Shown here piece by piece: positions 35,300 to 48,524 of a stretch of DNA of 64,000 nucleotides. The position numbers were made by a program, and so were the translations under genes. The notes under the pieces were generated by a model. That model ran no database searches. It was given only the letters and a program-made list of their open reading frames with translations, and had not been told where the DNA came from. The stretch's first letter is position 1. Every line of letters starts with the position of its first letter. Source of the DNA: Odobenus rosmarus divergens (lineage: Eukaryota > Chordata > Mammalia > Carnivora > Odobenidae); the NCBI RefSeq assembly GCF_000321225.1, contig NW_004450287.1, forward strand, positions 1,834,054 through 1,898,053. Reading direction: 5' to 3'.

Positions 35300-36390
35300 A
35301 TGTGTATCCTGCATGTTCACAATTGCTCAACAAGCCTCTTTATGATGACTGCTTTAACATCTGACATCTCAGTGTTGGCCTCTAGTGAGTGTCTTGTTTT
35401 CATTTGGTTTGAGGTATTCCTAGTTGTAGGCATGACAAGTGATTTTTATTAAAACCTGGACATTTGGGGTAGGGTGACACTGGATCTTACACAAACCTTC
35501 TGTTTTAGCTGCTTCCTCCAATACCACTCTGACAAGGGAGGAGGGAGACTGTGTCATCATTGCCAGGTTGGGGTGGAATCAGGGGCCCCGTACACCCCCC
35601 ACTGACACCTGAGCGAGGGGTTCCTCCTTGCTGCTGGGCAGAGTAGTTTGGGCTCTCCACTGGGCCCCTGCTGACATCCTCCTGGCTGGGAGGAGTAGTG
35701 TTCCTGCTTCCCACACAGTATCGGCTGACACCACCCCAGTGGTGGGGGGGAGGGGGGTGGAATCCAGACTCCTCTTGTGGTTTCCATTTATACACAGAGG
35801 TGGAGGTGGCAGGTTTTGTAACCACCCAGCAGAATGATCAAAGTCTTGGCTTCCTACTACTCAGCTTTCTGTGACACTGCCCAGTGTAGGGGGCTCGGGG
35901 GCCTCCTTAGAAACTGGCAAGAGTGGAAATCTCAGCTTCCCAATTGGCCTTTCCCGGTAGGGTGGGGCCACAGTTTATGTGTGTGTGTGAGTGTGTGTGG
36001 TGTGTGTGTGTGTGTGTGAGAGAGAGAGTGATTGAGAGAGAGAATAAGGATGTTTGGCTAGAGTACAGCAGTTGCTGCATAAAAGTTTTCCATCTTGGTG
36101 GGGTGTCCCTCTTTTGGTCCCTGGCTAGAGAGGACAGGCTTTTGCTGTTGTCGTTCTGTCTGTTCCCACTGGTGTTTCTTGATTGCTGGTTTCTCTAACT
36201 CCAAATCTGGGATATAGGAGGCAAAAAGAAAACCCATGTAACTCATCACTGTATCATTCCTTGGGTCTTGAGGTCCCCTGAGGCTCTGCTTCTTCTCTCC
36301 ACCTTTCACATCTTCTTCTACTTGTTTTACATAAAGTGTCCAGGGTTTTGGGGTGTATGCTGTAGGAATAACAGGTTAAAAAAAAAGGCA
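35300..36390 (-). mobile_element. Probable 5' region of the same antisense L1M
   Basis: Beyond the two SINEs the pattern continues with cttgttttcatttggtttga, gtgatttttattaaaacctg and repeated ctgctgacatcctcctggct-like blocks (compare ccactgacacctgagcgagg and cggctgacaccaccccagtg). I associate these with the 5'UTR of old mammalian L1s. It ends near an A-run at 36,378. A TG/GA microsatellite lies inside at 35,974-36,044. The 5'UTR assignment is from memory. Confidence 0.55.
35974..36044. repeat. (TG)n(GA)n compound microsatellite
   Basis: Two TG runs separated by gagtgtgtgtgg, then GA repeats, all inside the antisense L1. Confidence 0.9.
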
Positions 36391-39300
36391 TGTTCCCTCC
36401 ATCTTCCCAGAAACAGAAATAGTCCTTCCTTTCATTTTGAGGTTAAAATGAGAAACCTTCTCAAGTAAGGAAATTGCATTTACTATGATGAAAACACTAC
36501 ATTAAGTACTAGCAGAAGTTTACATGAAATCAACTTAGAATACTTATCAAAAAACTTTAAGAAAAACTTTAAAACCGTGCATGGCATTTAACAAATAAGA
36601 AAACCAATTTACAAAAAGTATGTTCTAAATGCTCTCCAAAAATACCCAAATTCTAGGGTTAACTTTTAATTTCAAGATATTTCAGGAAAAAGAAAGGGAC
36701 TTTATCCCTGTGGCTAATGTTTTACAATTGATTATGTAGAATACTGAGGTTTTTAGCTTTTTTTTCCTACTTCGGTCATTATTTGAAGGTGTCTTTCTTT
36801 CCTAAGCTGTCTGTAGGAAGTAGCTGTGCAGGTCTTATGTATGATTATATTTATATTGTCTGAAAGCTCTTTTCCCAAATAACCTCTTTAGAGAGTTTAA
36901 GAGAACCAGATATACGCTAAAGGATGGCAGTCATCATGAGAGAGCAGACAGGGTCCTAACATTACATCTATTTTCCCTTAATCAACCTTTTACTTTAGAT
37001 GAATAGCAAAGACACTGCTAAAAGTAAAAGTCTGCCTAAAATACATGGAGATGAAGTCTGTTTTTGACAGAAATTCTTTTTTACAGTTCAATATAAAAGG
37101 TTACTCTTAAGAAATTTAATTACGAAAGTGTCAGAATCAAATAAGATACAGAAAGTCCCAAGAAATGTGTAAATTAGAATAACCTTCAAATTGATAATGA
37201 ACTTTAAACAATCTAAGAGCAGCTCTGAGTTAAGACAGCTGGGCATTTACTTGGAATAGTTCTGGAAAAATCAGGGTTTGAATTTGTGCTTCACTTGCCA
37301 ATTAGAAGCAAATGGCAATTCCTTAGGGTAGTCTCCAAATTCATCATGTTATTACTTCACATAGCCTTTCTCTTCTTTGGATGAACAGAAGGAAACTGCA
37401 TGGTACAGCACTCAATGAAATGTAAAATAAGGATTAACAAGCCATTCTGGAGATTTAGCAAAATTAAGCTTCATCAACCAGCTTGACTCACAGCCAATCT
37501 GGCAAAAAGCATCCTAGAAAGAAAACTAACAGTGAAGTGACACATAGCACAAAAAATTTAAATCCCTCCCAGAAGCATTAAAATCATGAAAAGGTGCATT
37601 GTGTTCTGTGATCAACCAAGTCCATTACTAGAATAACAAGAGTCCATTCTGTACTCAATATGCAAGTCCAAAAGAGCCCACTGGCCCACTGTAAAATCTG
37701 CTTAGGATACACATAGTACATCCCCCTACCTATCTCCACAGAAGAGAACTAGTCAATGGAGAGGAACGCATAGGACGTTTGGAGACTTATTTTCCCTCTA
37801 TGCGAAAAGGACACATGAGACTTCCTCACAGAGCTAAGGTGTGGCAAAGGCCATCTCTGGCTGCCTGGGACGTAGAAGACGGAATAAATTTGGGGTCTGT
37901 TTAGTCTGAATACGTCTCTCATATACAAAACAGAACTGTTAATACAGTCAGGGAAACTTAAGTATGCTGTCAATATACAAAGTCTTTGAATACTTGAAAA
38001 CAAAAAGGATGCATTTTGGTCAATTATGTTTTATGATTTTTTTTTTCCACATACAATTCTAATTCTTCTGGTAAGCAGTCATATTTTTTAGTCTGGCCAG
38101 GATATATGGGCTATTTAAAAAACTGAATTTTGCCCTATTTAATAGCTACTACATACTATAAATCAGAATTTGCAGCTGGGAGCACTGTAAAAAGTCATAT
38201 AGTTCATTTTTTTATCTTCAGGCGAGACTACATTAAAGTAGTTCAGGTCCAACATCAGTACTTCTTATTCTCACTGATAGGGAAGGAGAGAAAAAAGTAT
38301 GTATGTGTGAGTGTGTTTACTTTCCATGAGTTTATTTATTTAATATTTATGCTCTAACTTAAACCTATTTCCAAGTATCCATGTCTCCTAGTCTGAAAAT
38401 ACTATCACCAATGTCTTCCTTTAAAATGCTTGCATATTATTATTAAAAATCCTAGAGCAACTAGTTAGTCATGTAATTATTAGATCCTACCACACAACCT
38501 GATTCAAACATCAACTTCAGATAAATTAAACACAAAACCATAGAACACTGAGAAGACAATGGAAGTCTTCCTACAACCTCAGGATCAGAAGGATTTTCTA
38601 AGGACACAAAAAAATGCAAGCTGTATTCTTTTAAATATGTACATAGAATTACATAAAATGAAATCATATTAACTGGGGATTTTTTTCACCTGTTTTTTCC
38701 TCTAATGTGTATAATCCTAATGTGCTTCTCCCTGTTATGGGGAAATTGCAAAGTGACTACAATACCTTTGGTTGCAATCAGAGAAAAATGGGTAGGGAAA
38801 CCTGGAAAAATAGTTGGAAAGTGCTAAGACTTAGAAAGAAACCCACTAAATCTGCCTTGCCAAGCAAACATTTAAACTAAACAAAACAAAACCACTACAT
38901 ACACATTCAGGAAAAAGCTAGCTTAACATGCCATCGGAAAGAACCAGAGATGCTAAGTTCTAGGAAGGGCTTGGGAAAGTTACTACCAAAAATGTCAAAA
39001 TGAAAGGCTTTGGATAAACTGAAGAAGTTCATCTGTCATCCTTGGAGGGGAGGGTGGGTTAAGTCAGCAAAGAACTGGAGTCTCTTTCCAAGAAATAGCT
39101 AAGTCTATTTGTTCTTAGCTTTTTGGGAAATCATTGTACCAAATTCTTACTGTTCCTCTTGAAATTCATTATGCTAAATTATGTTTATAAGTGGAGATTT
39201 ATCATGATGCTGTCAAGAACTGTGAAGGCTCTGAGATTTTATCCAACTTGTAAGCTAACTAGTTGGCCTGCCAATATTCACAGATACTGTAAGAAGATAC

Positions 39301-40135
39301 AAAACTCCTGGGTCAGAGACAAAGGATTTTATTACTTGAAGCATAGCAAGCAGCATGAGTTTCATGGTTAGTCACTTCTGCGTGGTGTTCACGTCCCACG
39401 TGATGGAGGGACTCAGGTGGATGCTGTGTTTACAGTGGGCTTGCATTACACCTAAAGAACCCTGAGTTTGGAGAACAGGAATTATTCATAATGGAGCCTT
39501 GCCCTGAAGGAAGACATTATCTTTACTGTAATGAACAGTAAATAATCCTACGTTCTGGTCTGAATGCAGACACTAACTTCTAAAACTGTTCATATTACAA
39601 ACATCCTTGAAAAAATAGTTCAGAACGAAAAGGCATTTAGTACTTCTGCTTGCAAGACATGCAGAAATGTGAGAGATGCCCCCCTCGACACTCATGAAAT
39701 AAAAAATCAACAAAACCTGTGAAGACTTTGATGAAAATTGCATTACAATTATAGATTAATTTGGAGAATGACTGCACCTTTCCCATTCTGAGTTTCTCAA
39801 TCCATGAACACTGTATGTCTTTCCATTTCCTTGTCTTTAATCTGTTTCAATAAAGTCTCATACTTCTCTTCATGAAAGTAAGATTTTTCCATTCTTAGAT
39901 CTTTTGTAGTTTCTGTTGCTAATGTAAATGGTATTTTTTTGTATTATGTCAAACAATCTAAAGCAATTGTCTAATTCTCTTGGTGTATAGGAAGACAATA
40001 ATGATCTATCCCACAATCTTTCTGAAATGTTTCCAAGGGAACTTCTGGAATTCCCACTCTGCTTTATTAATCGATAGCATTCCACAAATATTCAGTACCT
40101 TTAGCATATGTCTTTGGAGTGACTATAAAAACAGT
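36391..40135. other. Longest repeat-poor stretch (~3.7 kb)
   Basis: AT-rich DNA in which I see no SINE, LINE, MIR or hAT relic. Such repeat-poor intervals can hold conserved regulatory elements, but nothing in the sequence alone shows one. Confidence 0.45.
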
Positions 40136-40139
40136 TAAG

Positions 40140-40330
40140 CATTATGTAGCTCTTACTATATGCCAGTACTACACTGATGCTTTCTATGTAGTAGCTCTTT
40201 TATTTCTCAAAAATACTCTATGAGATGAATTCTGTTATTCATATGAGGACATTGAAACAGACAGGGTATGTTACTTGCCCCAGATAACACATGGGCAAGT
40301 GGAAGAACATGCTAAGTGCCCTCAAGGAAC
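40140..40330 (-). mobile_element. MIR SINE, antisense
   Basis: ctcttactatatgccagtac, catatgaggacattgaaaca and gttacttgccccagataaca match the reversed MIR. Confidence 0.6.
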
Positions 40331-40375
40331 TTCCAGTCGAGCCTTAATATTTATATATGTGTGAAAATATATATT

Positions 40376-40401
40376 TTATACACACACACATACACACACT
40401 G
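40376..40401. repeat. Short (CA)n microsatellite
   Basis: Interrupted acacacacacatacacacac after an AT-rich lead-in. Confidence 0.8.
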
Positions 40402-40759
40402 ATTTTACTCTCCAGTAGGGAGTTTCTGGGATTGGTTGAAATGTAGCTATGGCCCTCACGATAGGAGACTTAGTTTAGAGTCCTGTCCCACAAACTCCTA
40501 GCTTTTTGATGTATACAGGCAAGTAATGTACTAGCTTTAAGTCTTCACTTTCAATGCCACAAAGAAAATGCTAATTATTCTATGAATTTCACAGGCTTAG
40601 CAAGAGAAGCAAGTGAGAAAATGATAAATTGTGTAAAATGTCATAAAAGGTAAGTAAAGTGTAAACTGTCATAAAATTACAGGTTTTGATCTTTCTCTCC
40701 TATTTAGGCAGTGTCTATATCATCCGCCCATCCTACTTTTATCTTCAGTTCATTTCAGA

Positions 40760-41270
40760 TCAATTCAGCAAATACTTGATTGGTTACTAGAGACTAGATT
40801 CAATGCTAGACACTGGGGAAATAAACATTAATAAGGTCTTTTGTCTGCCTTTAAGGAACTCATAGTCCAATGGGAGAAAGAGAGACCACTAACCAGGCAA
40901 TTACAAGAATGTGAGTCACTCATTGAAGGGGATGTAATAGAGTATTATGGGAATGCAAATAAGAGAGATCTAAATCAGGTTAGGTTAGGGTGGTTGTACA
41001 ATCAGGGTCAGCTGCTCAGAGAAAGGGACACCTGAAGATGAAGCAGGAGTCTGGTAAGGGATTTAGGGAGTAGTTTATGCAAAGTCTCAGGCCACATTTG
41101 AGGGACTCTGACTTGATGTATAACTAGAACACACAGGAGAGTGTAAAAGATGAGGCTGGATTGCCCATCAGGGTCCAGATCACTAAAGACTTTGTATACC
41201 ATGTTTTCCAGGAAGCCAGAAAAATCAATGGAGAATTTTAAAGGATGGCATGAACCAATCTGCATATTAG
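40760..41270 (-). mobile_element. L2 LINE, antisense, ~500 bp
   Basis: gctagacactggggaaataa, ctttaaggaactcatagtcc, caggaagccagaaaaatcaa and gagaattttaaaggatggca appear in antisense L2 order. Confidence 0.7.
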
Positions 41271-41514
41271 GTCATTTTCTCTGGTACTAGAATAGAAAAT
41301 AGTATAGTTCTGGCTGTGTCTGGCATAATGGAGACCAGTTAGAAGACTTCAAAAATAATACTGGGGCATATGTCACCCAGATGATAACAATCTAAACTAT
41401 GAGAATGGCAGAGGGATTTGAAATTAAAAGACTGATTCAATATTTAATAGATATTGTTACAAACCTTGTTGGCCAAAGGCTATGAAGATGAGGGAAAAAG
41501 AGGCATCAAGACCT

Positions 41515-42272
41515 AAATGTGAGACCTGAAAGCATAAAAACCCTAGAAGAGAGCAGAGGCAGTAATGTCTGACATCAGCCATAGCAACATTTTTCTAGAT
41601 ATATCTCTGAGGCAAGGGGGAAAAAAAACAAAAATAAACTACTGAGACTTCAACAAAATAAACAGCTTTTGCACAGCAAAGGAAACAATCAGCAAAACTA
41701 AAAGGCAGCCTACTGAATGGGAGAAGATATTTGCAAATGACATATCCAATAACAGGTTAATATCCAAAATATACAAAGAACTGATACAACTCAACACCCA
41801 AAAAACAACCCAATTTAAAAATGGGCAAAAGACATGAGCAGACACTCCAAAGAAGACATATAGATGCCAACAGAACTCAACATGAAAAGATGCTCAACAT
41901 CATCATCAGGGAAATGCAAATCAAAACTATAATGAAATATCACCTCACACCTGTCAGAATGACTAAAATCAAAAGCACAAGAAAGAACAAGTGTTGGTGA
42001 GGATGTGGAGAAAAAGGAACCCTCATGCACTGTTGGTGGGAATGCAAACTGGTGCAGCCACTGTGGAAAACAGAATGGAGGTGCCTCAGAAAGTCAAAAA
42101 TAGAACTACCCTATGATCCAGTAATCATGCTACTGGGTATTTTACCCCAAAAATACAAAAACCCTAATTCAAAGAGATACATGCACTCCTGCGTTTACTG
42201 CATTATTTACAGTAGCCAGATTATGGAGGCAGCTCAGTGTCCATCGACAGTGAATGGGTAAAGATGTGGTGT

Positions 42273-42303
<31 letters not shown>

Positions 42304-42690
42304 CAGAGGAATATTATTCAGCCATAAAAAAGAATGAAATCTTGCCATTTGCAACAGCACAGATCTAGAGAGTGTGACACTAAGTGAAATAAGTCAGAGA
42401 AAGACAAATACCATATGATTTTACCCATATGTGCAATTTAAGAAACAAAACAAATGAACAAAGGGGGAGGGGAGACAGACTATTCACTATAGAGAACAAA
42501 CAGATGGTCACCAGAGGGGAGGTGGGTCGGGGGATGGGTGAAACAGGTGGTGGAGATTAAAGATTACACATATCATGATGAGCACTGAGTAGTGTACAGA
42601 ATTGTTGAATCACTATATTGTACACATTAAACTAATAGAACACTATGTTAACTGGAATTCAAATTAAAAACTTAGTTAAAAAAAAGTGAC
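41515..42690 (+). mobile_element. L1 LINE: ORF2 3' third and 3'UTR, degraded
   Basis: Characteristic L1 ORF2 DNA such as gggcaaaagacatgagcaga, gaaatgcaaatcaaaactat, gttggtgggaatgcaaactg and gaatattattcagccataaa, then a 3'UTR (ccagaggggaggtgggtcgg) and a poly-A end near 42,690. Translation breaks repeatedly; short frames such as Y-D-P-V-I-M-L-L-G-I-L-P show ORF2p remnants. A (CA)n tract has grown within it at 42,272-42,297. No clear target duplication. Confidence 0.9.
42272..42297. repeat. (CA)n microsatellite within L1
   Basis: Thirteen CA units followed by (TA)n, grown at the point where L1 ORF2 normally has a TA-rich string. Confidence 0.9.
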
Positions 42691-44847
42691 TTCCTGTGTT
42701 ATTTGCCCAGTCTACCGAATGGGTGACAATAAGTAAGGCAAAGACTACAGGAAAAGATAAGACGTGGCAGAAGGAAAGGGGGGGGTGCTCTGAAAAAAGG
42801 CACTAAATATAATTCTTCTCCTCCATGATCTGATTGAGAATATATATATATGGATAAACTATTCACAGCAGGACTTGATAAATGCTAGGGTCAATGAAAC
42901 CATCAACAGTGAATGGGAAATTGTATCAATAAGTCGTACCACACAGTTGTATCACAGAGTGAAGCAAAAAACTCTTCTATTAGTTTGGACATATGTTTGA
43001 ATAAAGATAAATCCATTTATGAATATTAAAATGACTTTGCTTTGTATAATGAGGCTTCAGAGAAATATTTATTCTTATGATTTCATCTTTGTCAAAATGA
43101 CAAACCCAAAGAACTGTTGCATCTCAGAGCAAAGAAGTTTCTAAATGTCAATCAACTAACCATCAAATGTTGATGTTCCTCTACAGATTCAGCAATCTTA
43201 GGTTAGTCCAAAATTTTACCATGTCACAGAACTGATTAAACAACTGCAATAGTGTTACAACTTTATAAATTAAGCCCATCCTTTAGCAGAATGCTTTTCC
43301 CAACATCATACAAAACAAAAAACAAAAACAACAACAATGAAGAAAACTATTTCTCAAGTCAAGTTGTGGTGTATATAGATTTAACATGTCAGAAGGACAT
43401 GTGATCTGATTTAATAATTCATTCTTTAGCCCCTAACTGATCTCAAAACTAGGATCTATTTCTTGTGAAGGTGAGCTTTAATAGGGAAATCACGGGAAAA
43501 TAGAGGGAGTGAGCACAGAATATGACTTCTGTCAGACCTCCTGTTAAGTCCCAACCCAGAGACTTCCTAGCCTGCAGCCCAGTAGTCATGGCACAGCTTC
43601 AACGAGATTTCTTCCCTTTCAAAGTACGAACTACAGGGCCTTGATAATATACATTGTGTTTGAAAAATGCCTGGTTTTCAAAAAAGGTTTGATGAATGAG
43701 GACTCCAAGACATATACTGAACAAAACAAAATATAAAACAAAGAAGATAATATGCTAACAATATGCAGTCTTTTTGGCACCATCAAAACTAGCTGCCGGG
43801 AAACAGATGGGACTAGATCCCCGACCCAAGGCTGCTCCAGGTAAGGAATCCTCCCTTCAGTGGGTGAACCAGGAATCAAGGGCGCAGCTGGGGCTTAGGG
43901 GAACAAACTAGTACAATCAATTTTTAAAAAGCTTGAGGGTGCTCATACGACTAGAAATTGCTGAGTACACATAACAAATGGCATGTTATTACTTTACAAG
44001 CCGCAGTATGTTCTAGGACACATATATCTGTTTCTGGACTTTACAATCTACATGATCATCACATAAACGCTTTAAGGAAGATCATAAAGCCAAAGTCTCT
44101 CCCCTTTACAAAGCCACCGTTCTTTAAACTGCAGTTAAACCTTTAGTTTTCTTTCCCTTTTAAGATTGCCACTGAAGCGCCTCTTTCACTTACATACAAA
44201 TGCAGGCACAGATGGGGGGACATTCTGCCTTCACGACAGGATGCCTTGTCTTGCATACTATATCCCCAGAGGTGGCTCTGAGCCCACCTGACACCCTTAG
44301 TGATGGGAATGAGAATGACCACCAACACCAAGCACCAAAACGTGCCCCAGGGAAAACCTGTACACAAGAAATGAGCCTCTCTGGATAGGGTGTCCCACAT
44401 AGTAGCAAATGAAGCTGATGGCTGCTGATAAAAATAACCTCAGGAAGGAGTGTTCATCTAATGTTCATCATCAAAGCAGCGATCTGTGCTGTGACAGTCA
44501 TGGCCGGGTCTATAAACCAAAAGGCCTGCCTCTTCCCTGCCAATTCTACACGACCTAGCGTTTGAGCTTCAGGGGAGAGAGCCCCCTTCATCACTTCGAG
44601 GAAGCTCATTCCAACTGGCTCAGCCAGAGCCAGGCAGTTCACAACTGGAGTCTAGTGGAGAGGATGCTACCCTATGGCTGGCAGCTTGCAGTGGTCCTCC
44701 CCTTGGCCTGCTGCAGGGGGAACAGGGTAGGGTAGGACATGGTGTGGGGTGGTGGGGGAGGAGGGAACCTTGCTCTGGAAAAATTTTTTCTTGTCCTTTT
44801 TTTTTTCATGTTCTTCCTCTCTACCTTTCCCCCCTGGGAGGGGGGGC
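42691..44847. other. Non-coding stretch
   Basis: A-rich string at about 43,312-43,338. No repeat family or exon recognised; the frames at 44,143-44,408 overlap on both strands and look random. Confidence 0.45.
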
Positions 44848-45265
44848 TTTTATGAGTTGAACTGTGTTTCCCCAAAATTCACACACTGAGGTTCGAACCC
44901 CCAGTACCTTAGAATGTGAGACAAGACCTTTAAGGAGGTAATTAAGTTAAAATGAAGTCATTAGGGTGGGCCCTAATCCAATATGACAGGTGTCCTTCTA
45001 CGAAGAGGAGATTAGGACCCGCAGAGACACATCAGGGGCACGCACGCACAGAGGCACAGAGGGACGATGATGTGAAGAGGCAGCAAAAGGATGGCCATCT
45101 GCAGACCAAGCAGAGAGGGAGGAGAGGGGCCTTGGGAGAAACAGAACCTGCTGACACGCTGGTCTTGGACCCCCAGTCTCCGGAACTGTGAGAAAATAAA
45201 TGTCTGTGGTTAAGGCCACCGTGTCTGTTATTTGTTATGGGAGCCCTAGGAAACTAATACAGGAT
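44848..45265 (+). mobile_element. Interspersed repeat relic, possibly an old LTR
   Basis: About 415 bp of a family I recognise by pattern but cannot name surely: gagttgaactgtgtttcccc, gtgggccctaatccaatatg, acaggtgtccttctacgaag, cggaactgtgagaaaataaa, and the end gccctaggaaactaatacag. The A(A)TAAA near 45,192 and the ending in ctaatacag suggest a MaLR-like solo LTR. The frame at 44,952-45,191 lies inside it and is not a gene. Confidence 0.5.
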
Positions 45266-45767
45266 GCTGTTTAAAAGTCAGGCCAACATACACCTCATTA
45301 TGAAATTAAATCTTCCAGATAAATACATTCAATACCCTATTAGCAGAAGAAAACAAAGCTGGAAACTTCCTCACACTTTCATACGGGGGCAGGCAGGTAA
45401 TTCATTTAAGTAAATGTGCTTTCAAGCTAGCTTTTAAACAAGAGTTCTAATCATCAGCGGACTTTTCACTCAGCAACCCTCCTCCACCTCTTCAACATCG
45501 TTTTACAACTCTCAGTTCAAGAGCCACTTAAGAAATAAATGATTCATGGCAACTGAAAGCAGATGATAATTTTCTGTGAGGCATAATGGTTGAGTTTGTA
45601 GGTCTATGGCTAATAAAAAAAAAAATGCTACCCCTTAACCCTCTTAACTTCTTTTATGGAAAAAAGGCAAAAAGACCCCCAGGAAGACCTATAAAGATTA
45701 AATCTCTCCTTTGCAATATATGTTTCTTCCAAGGGCTTAAATTCTATCTTTGAGAAACAAAATTAAG

Positions 45768-45878
45768 GGGTGCCAAGTTCAAGGCCTGTGTTGGGCTCCA
45801 CACTGGGAATGGAGCGAGGAAGGAAGGAAGGAAGGAAGGAAGGAGGGAAGGAAGGAAGGAAGGAAGGAAAAGAAGGCC
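45768..45878 (+). mobile_element. SINE body remnant with a (GGAA)n tail
   Basis: The stretch ggggtgccaagttcaaggcc followed by tgttgggctccacactggga matches the 3' body of an old carnivore SINE with much of the head deleted. Its tail has become a GGAA array from about 45,816 to 45,868 (aaggaaggaaggaaggaagg). Confidence 0.6.
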
Positions 45879-46376
45879 GGCAAGCAAATTAAACTTTTCA
45901 TTTAGAAAAGAAAAGCTAGTTAAAAAATGAACATTTCTGGTTTTATCTGAAGATGGGATATATTGAGTCTTGGATTTGAGAGAAGGATCCTGTTCATTCA
46001 TAAGACACATTAACCTGCAAAGGTTTTCTGGATCTTGCAAGGCCAAAATTCCCATTTTCACACAGGCAGGGCTATCTATAAAAAGGGGCAGATTGCTTTG
46101 CCAGTCATAACACAAACCAGTGGTGTCACCTTGGGCCTGATGCTTAATCACACTGACCCTGTTTCCTGATCTGTAATCTACAGAAAACACACTTCTCTTA
46201 CAGAGTTGTTGAGAGAATTAAATTGGATACTCAAGTAACAGCACAGTCTGTAAACATAATATTTCAAAAAAAGTGGTCCACAGACTCCACACATCAGACA
46301 CCTGGAAGCTTAATGAAATCTTGGGTTCTATTCCATATCACGAGACTGGGATGGGGTGTGGAAATTGGCATTTTTT

Positions 46377-46567
46377 TAAAAAGATTTTGTTCATTTATGG
46401 GAGAGAGAGAGAGAACGTGCATGAGTGTACAAGAGGGGGGAGGGGCAGAGGGAGAAGCCAACTCCCTGCTGAGCAGGGAGCCCAACATAGGGCTCTATCC
46501 CAGGACCTTGAGACCATGACCTGAGCCGAAGGCAGACGCTTAACTGACTGAACCACCCAGGCGCCCC
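46377..46567 (-). mobile_element. CAN-SINE, minus strand
   Basis: Tail tttaaaaagattttgttcat, (GA)n, ctgctgagcagggagcccaa and head complement ending caggcgcccc. Flanks tggaaattggcattttt (from 46,360) and tggaatttggcattttt (from 46,568) are an almost exact target duplication. Confidence 0.94.
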
Positions 46568-46689
46568 TGGAATTTGGCATTTTTAACAAGCATTTTAACA
46601 GGTGAATTAAGGCTCGTGTCCTCAACAAGCTGAGAGGCTCAATCTGGGTCTGGACAGGCGACGGAGGACGAACCCGGGATCAGCCTCTT

Positions 46690-47215
46690 AGCATCCAGCT
46701 GGCATGCTGCCTATTCTGTTCTCAGCAGGTACCCTGGTTCCAAGATCTGGGCTCCAGGCTGGGGTCCCACCATCCCTGTCTCTGATTCCAGTTCACCTTC
46801 TGTCCTGCTCCAAAGTGATCTTCCTAAAATACAAACCTGGCCAGGCTGCTCCCTGCTGCAGCATACTCAGCCTCAACTCTCTGCCCAAGCCGTCTCTTCT
46901 GACTGCCTGGGTCTGTTCTGCCCAAGCTGGTGTCTGAATTCCCACCAGCCCTGGTTGCTTTGTTCAGAAGGCAGCTTAAATTTCACCCCCTCAAGGGGGC
47001 TCTCCCCAATTGCCCAGTCATTCCTAATAACATAAATACATCTTACTTCTCTGCCCAGAACCTAATACCTGCTGATATTCCCTCTTTACGTGGTTATTTC
47101 CTCCCACCAGAACATCAGAAGAGGTAGCTTACTGGCTGCTCTATCCACTGCCTATCATGGTGCCCAGCAAACAGTAGGAACTCAATCAATGTATGCTGAA
47201 TAGATGAACACATTA
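46690..47215 (+). mobile_element. L2 LINE, sense, ~525 bp
   Basis: caaagtgatcttcctaaaat, aaggcagcttaaatttcacc, gctctccccaattgcccagt and the 3' end agcaaacagtaggaactcaa with tgaatagatgaaca give a nearly continuous L2 3' portion. Confidence 0.75.
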
Positions 47216-48520
47216 ATGAATTATTGGCCTACACCGATGCCAGCCTTGGCAAGGTTCTCACACCGGATGTGTGAGGCTGACAGAAAAGTTCCATTTCTTA
47301 CCACACAGTAGGATGACCGTGGGGCATAATTTTCTTTGTGCAGTATCTGTGGCTCAGGGGAAAGTCTTAAACATAATTTCTGTAAACTGACCCCATTATA
47401 TTAAAGAAAACTGGCATTTAAATCATTCCTATATCTTCCTAGTTGTTTGTGAAGTGAGACATTTCTTCTTTTTCCCCACACAACTGGATTTTCTACAAAT
47501 TTCACATGTGATGTCCTTAAAAGAATGAGTTGTGTGTACTTTTTATGAACTCAAAAATCACCTCACTTAGATTTTCCTACCTACTGAAAAAAATAAAGGT
47601 ACTGTCTTTAGAACAAAATATTCCTCAACAACAAAACAGTCAGGTTCGGACAGTATTATAAATCTATTCATGTTAGAACCGTTCTCAGCCCCTTTAGAAA
47701 CTGTGGAACAATGGAGGCCACCCAAAGGCTCTTGTGTGCCACTGTCTGGAAGACGGACAGGCATTATGACCACGGAAAGTCTAGAGAAGAGGCTTTATAA
47801 GGAAGGCTATCCGAATGCATTCTGTCCAACGTCTGAATTCCTTATTATGTAAGGAAGGATTTCAGAGACCCACAGGTATACTAAGAATAAAAGAAAACTA
47901 TGAATAGATGGCAGTTCAATTTTCGTAGTGGCCTCCCCTCTCCCACTAATTCAGAAAAATTATATTCTCTACAATCGCTTCCCAGCCAAGTCCCTGCCAC
48001 CCATCTTTCTCACAAGGGAAAAGCAAAGTGAAAAATCTCCACCTCGGAACTTTAAGTGGTTCTCCTGTGTGTGTCTTTATGGCAGTGAGTTTCAAACTAA
48101 CAACAAATGAGGGAGGAGGGCACACGGCTTTGGTTTACAGAGAGTGACAGAAAGGAAAAATGGAAATAGTGGGTTGCAAGGCAGGAGGCCATAGTTATGA
48201 AAGGAAAATAAGGCCCCTTGTGGCCAGCCTCACGAGGAGATAAGTACACACTTCACCTCCAATGGTTTCTGACCTGCTGGGGGCACATAGCCGCCAGGGA
48301 TTTACAGATGGGAATGCAGTCCAAGGGGAAGAAGTGGCCACACTCGGCCGGTGTAAGTGGCCCTTAAGAGAAACCCATTCCCCCGAATGGAACTAAAAGT
48401 AAAACAGAGGGGCAAGGGAGTGTTGCTCTTGTTCAATCTCTTCTCATCTTTCTTCCAACTTCCCTCCTCCTCCCTCCACAGTGGCTTGTGACCTATAGCA
48501 CCTGACAGCAGCTATCATGC
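47216..48520. other. Non-coding stretch
   Basis: No repeat family or exon recognised. Confidence 0.45.
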
Positions 48521-48524
48521 CCTC

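Noticed and set aside
45744..46190. 148-codon minus-strand frame
   Set aside because: Its C-terminal part is the translation of the GGAA array and a SINE remnant (Leu-Pro-Ser-Phe repeats).
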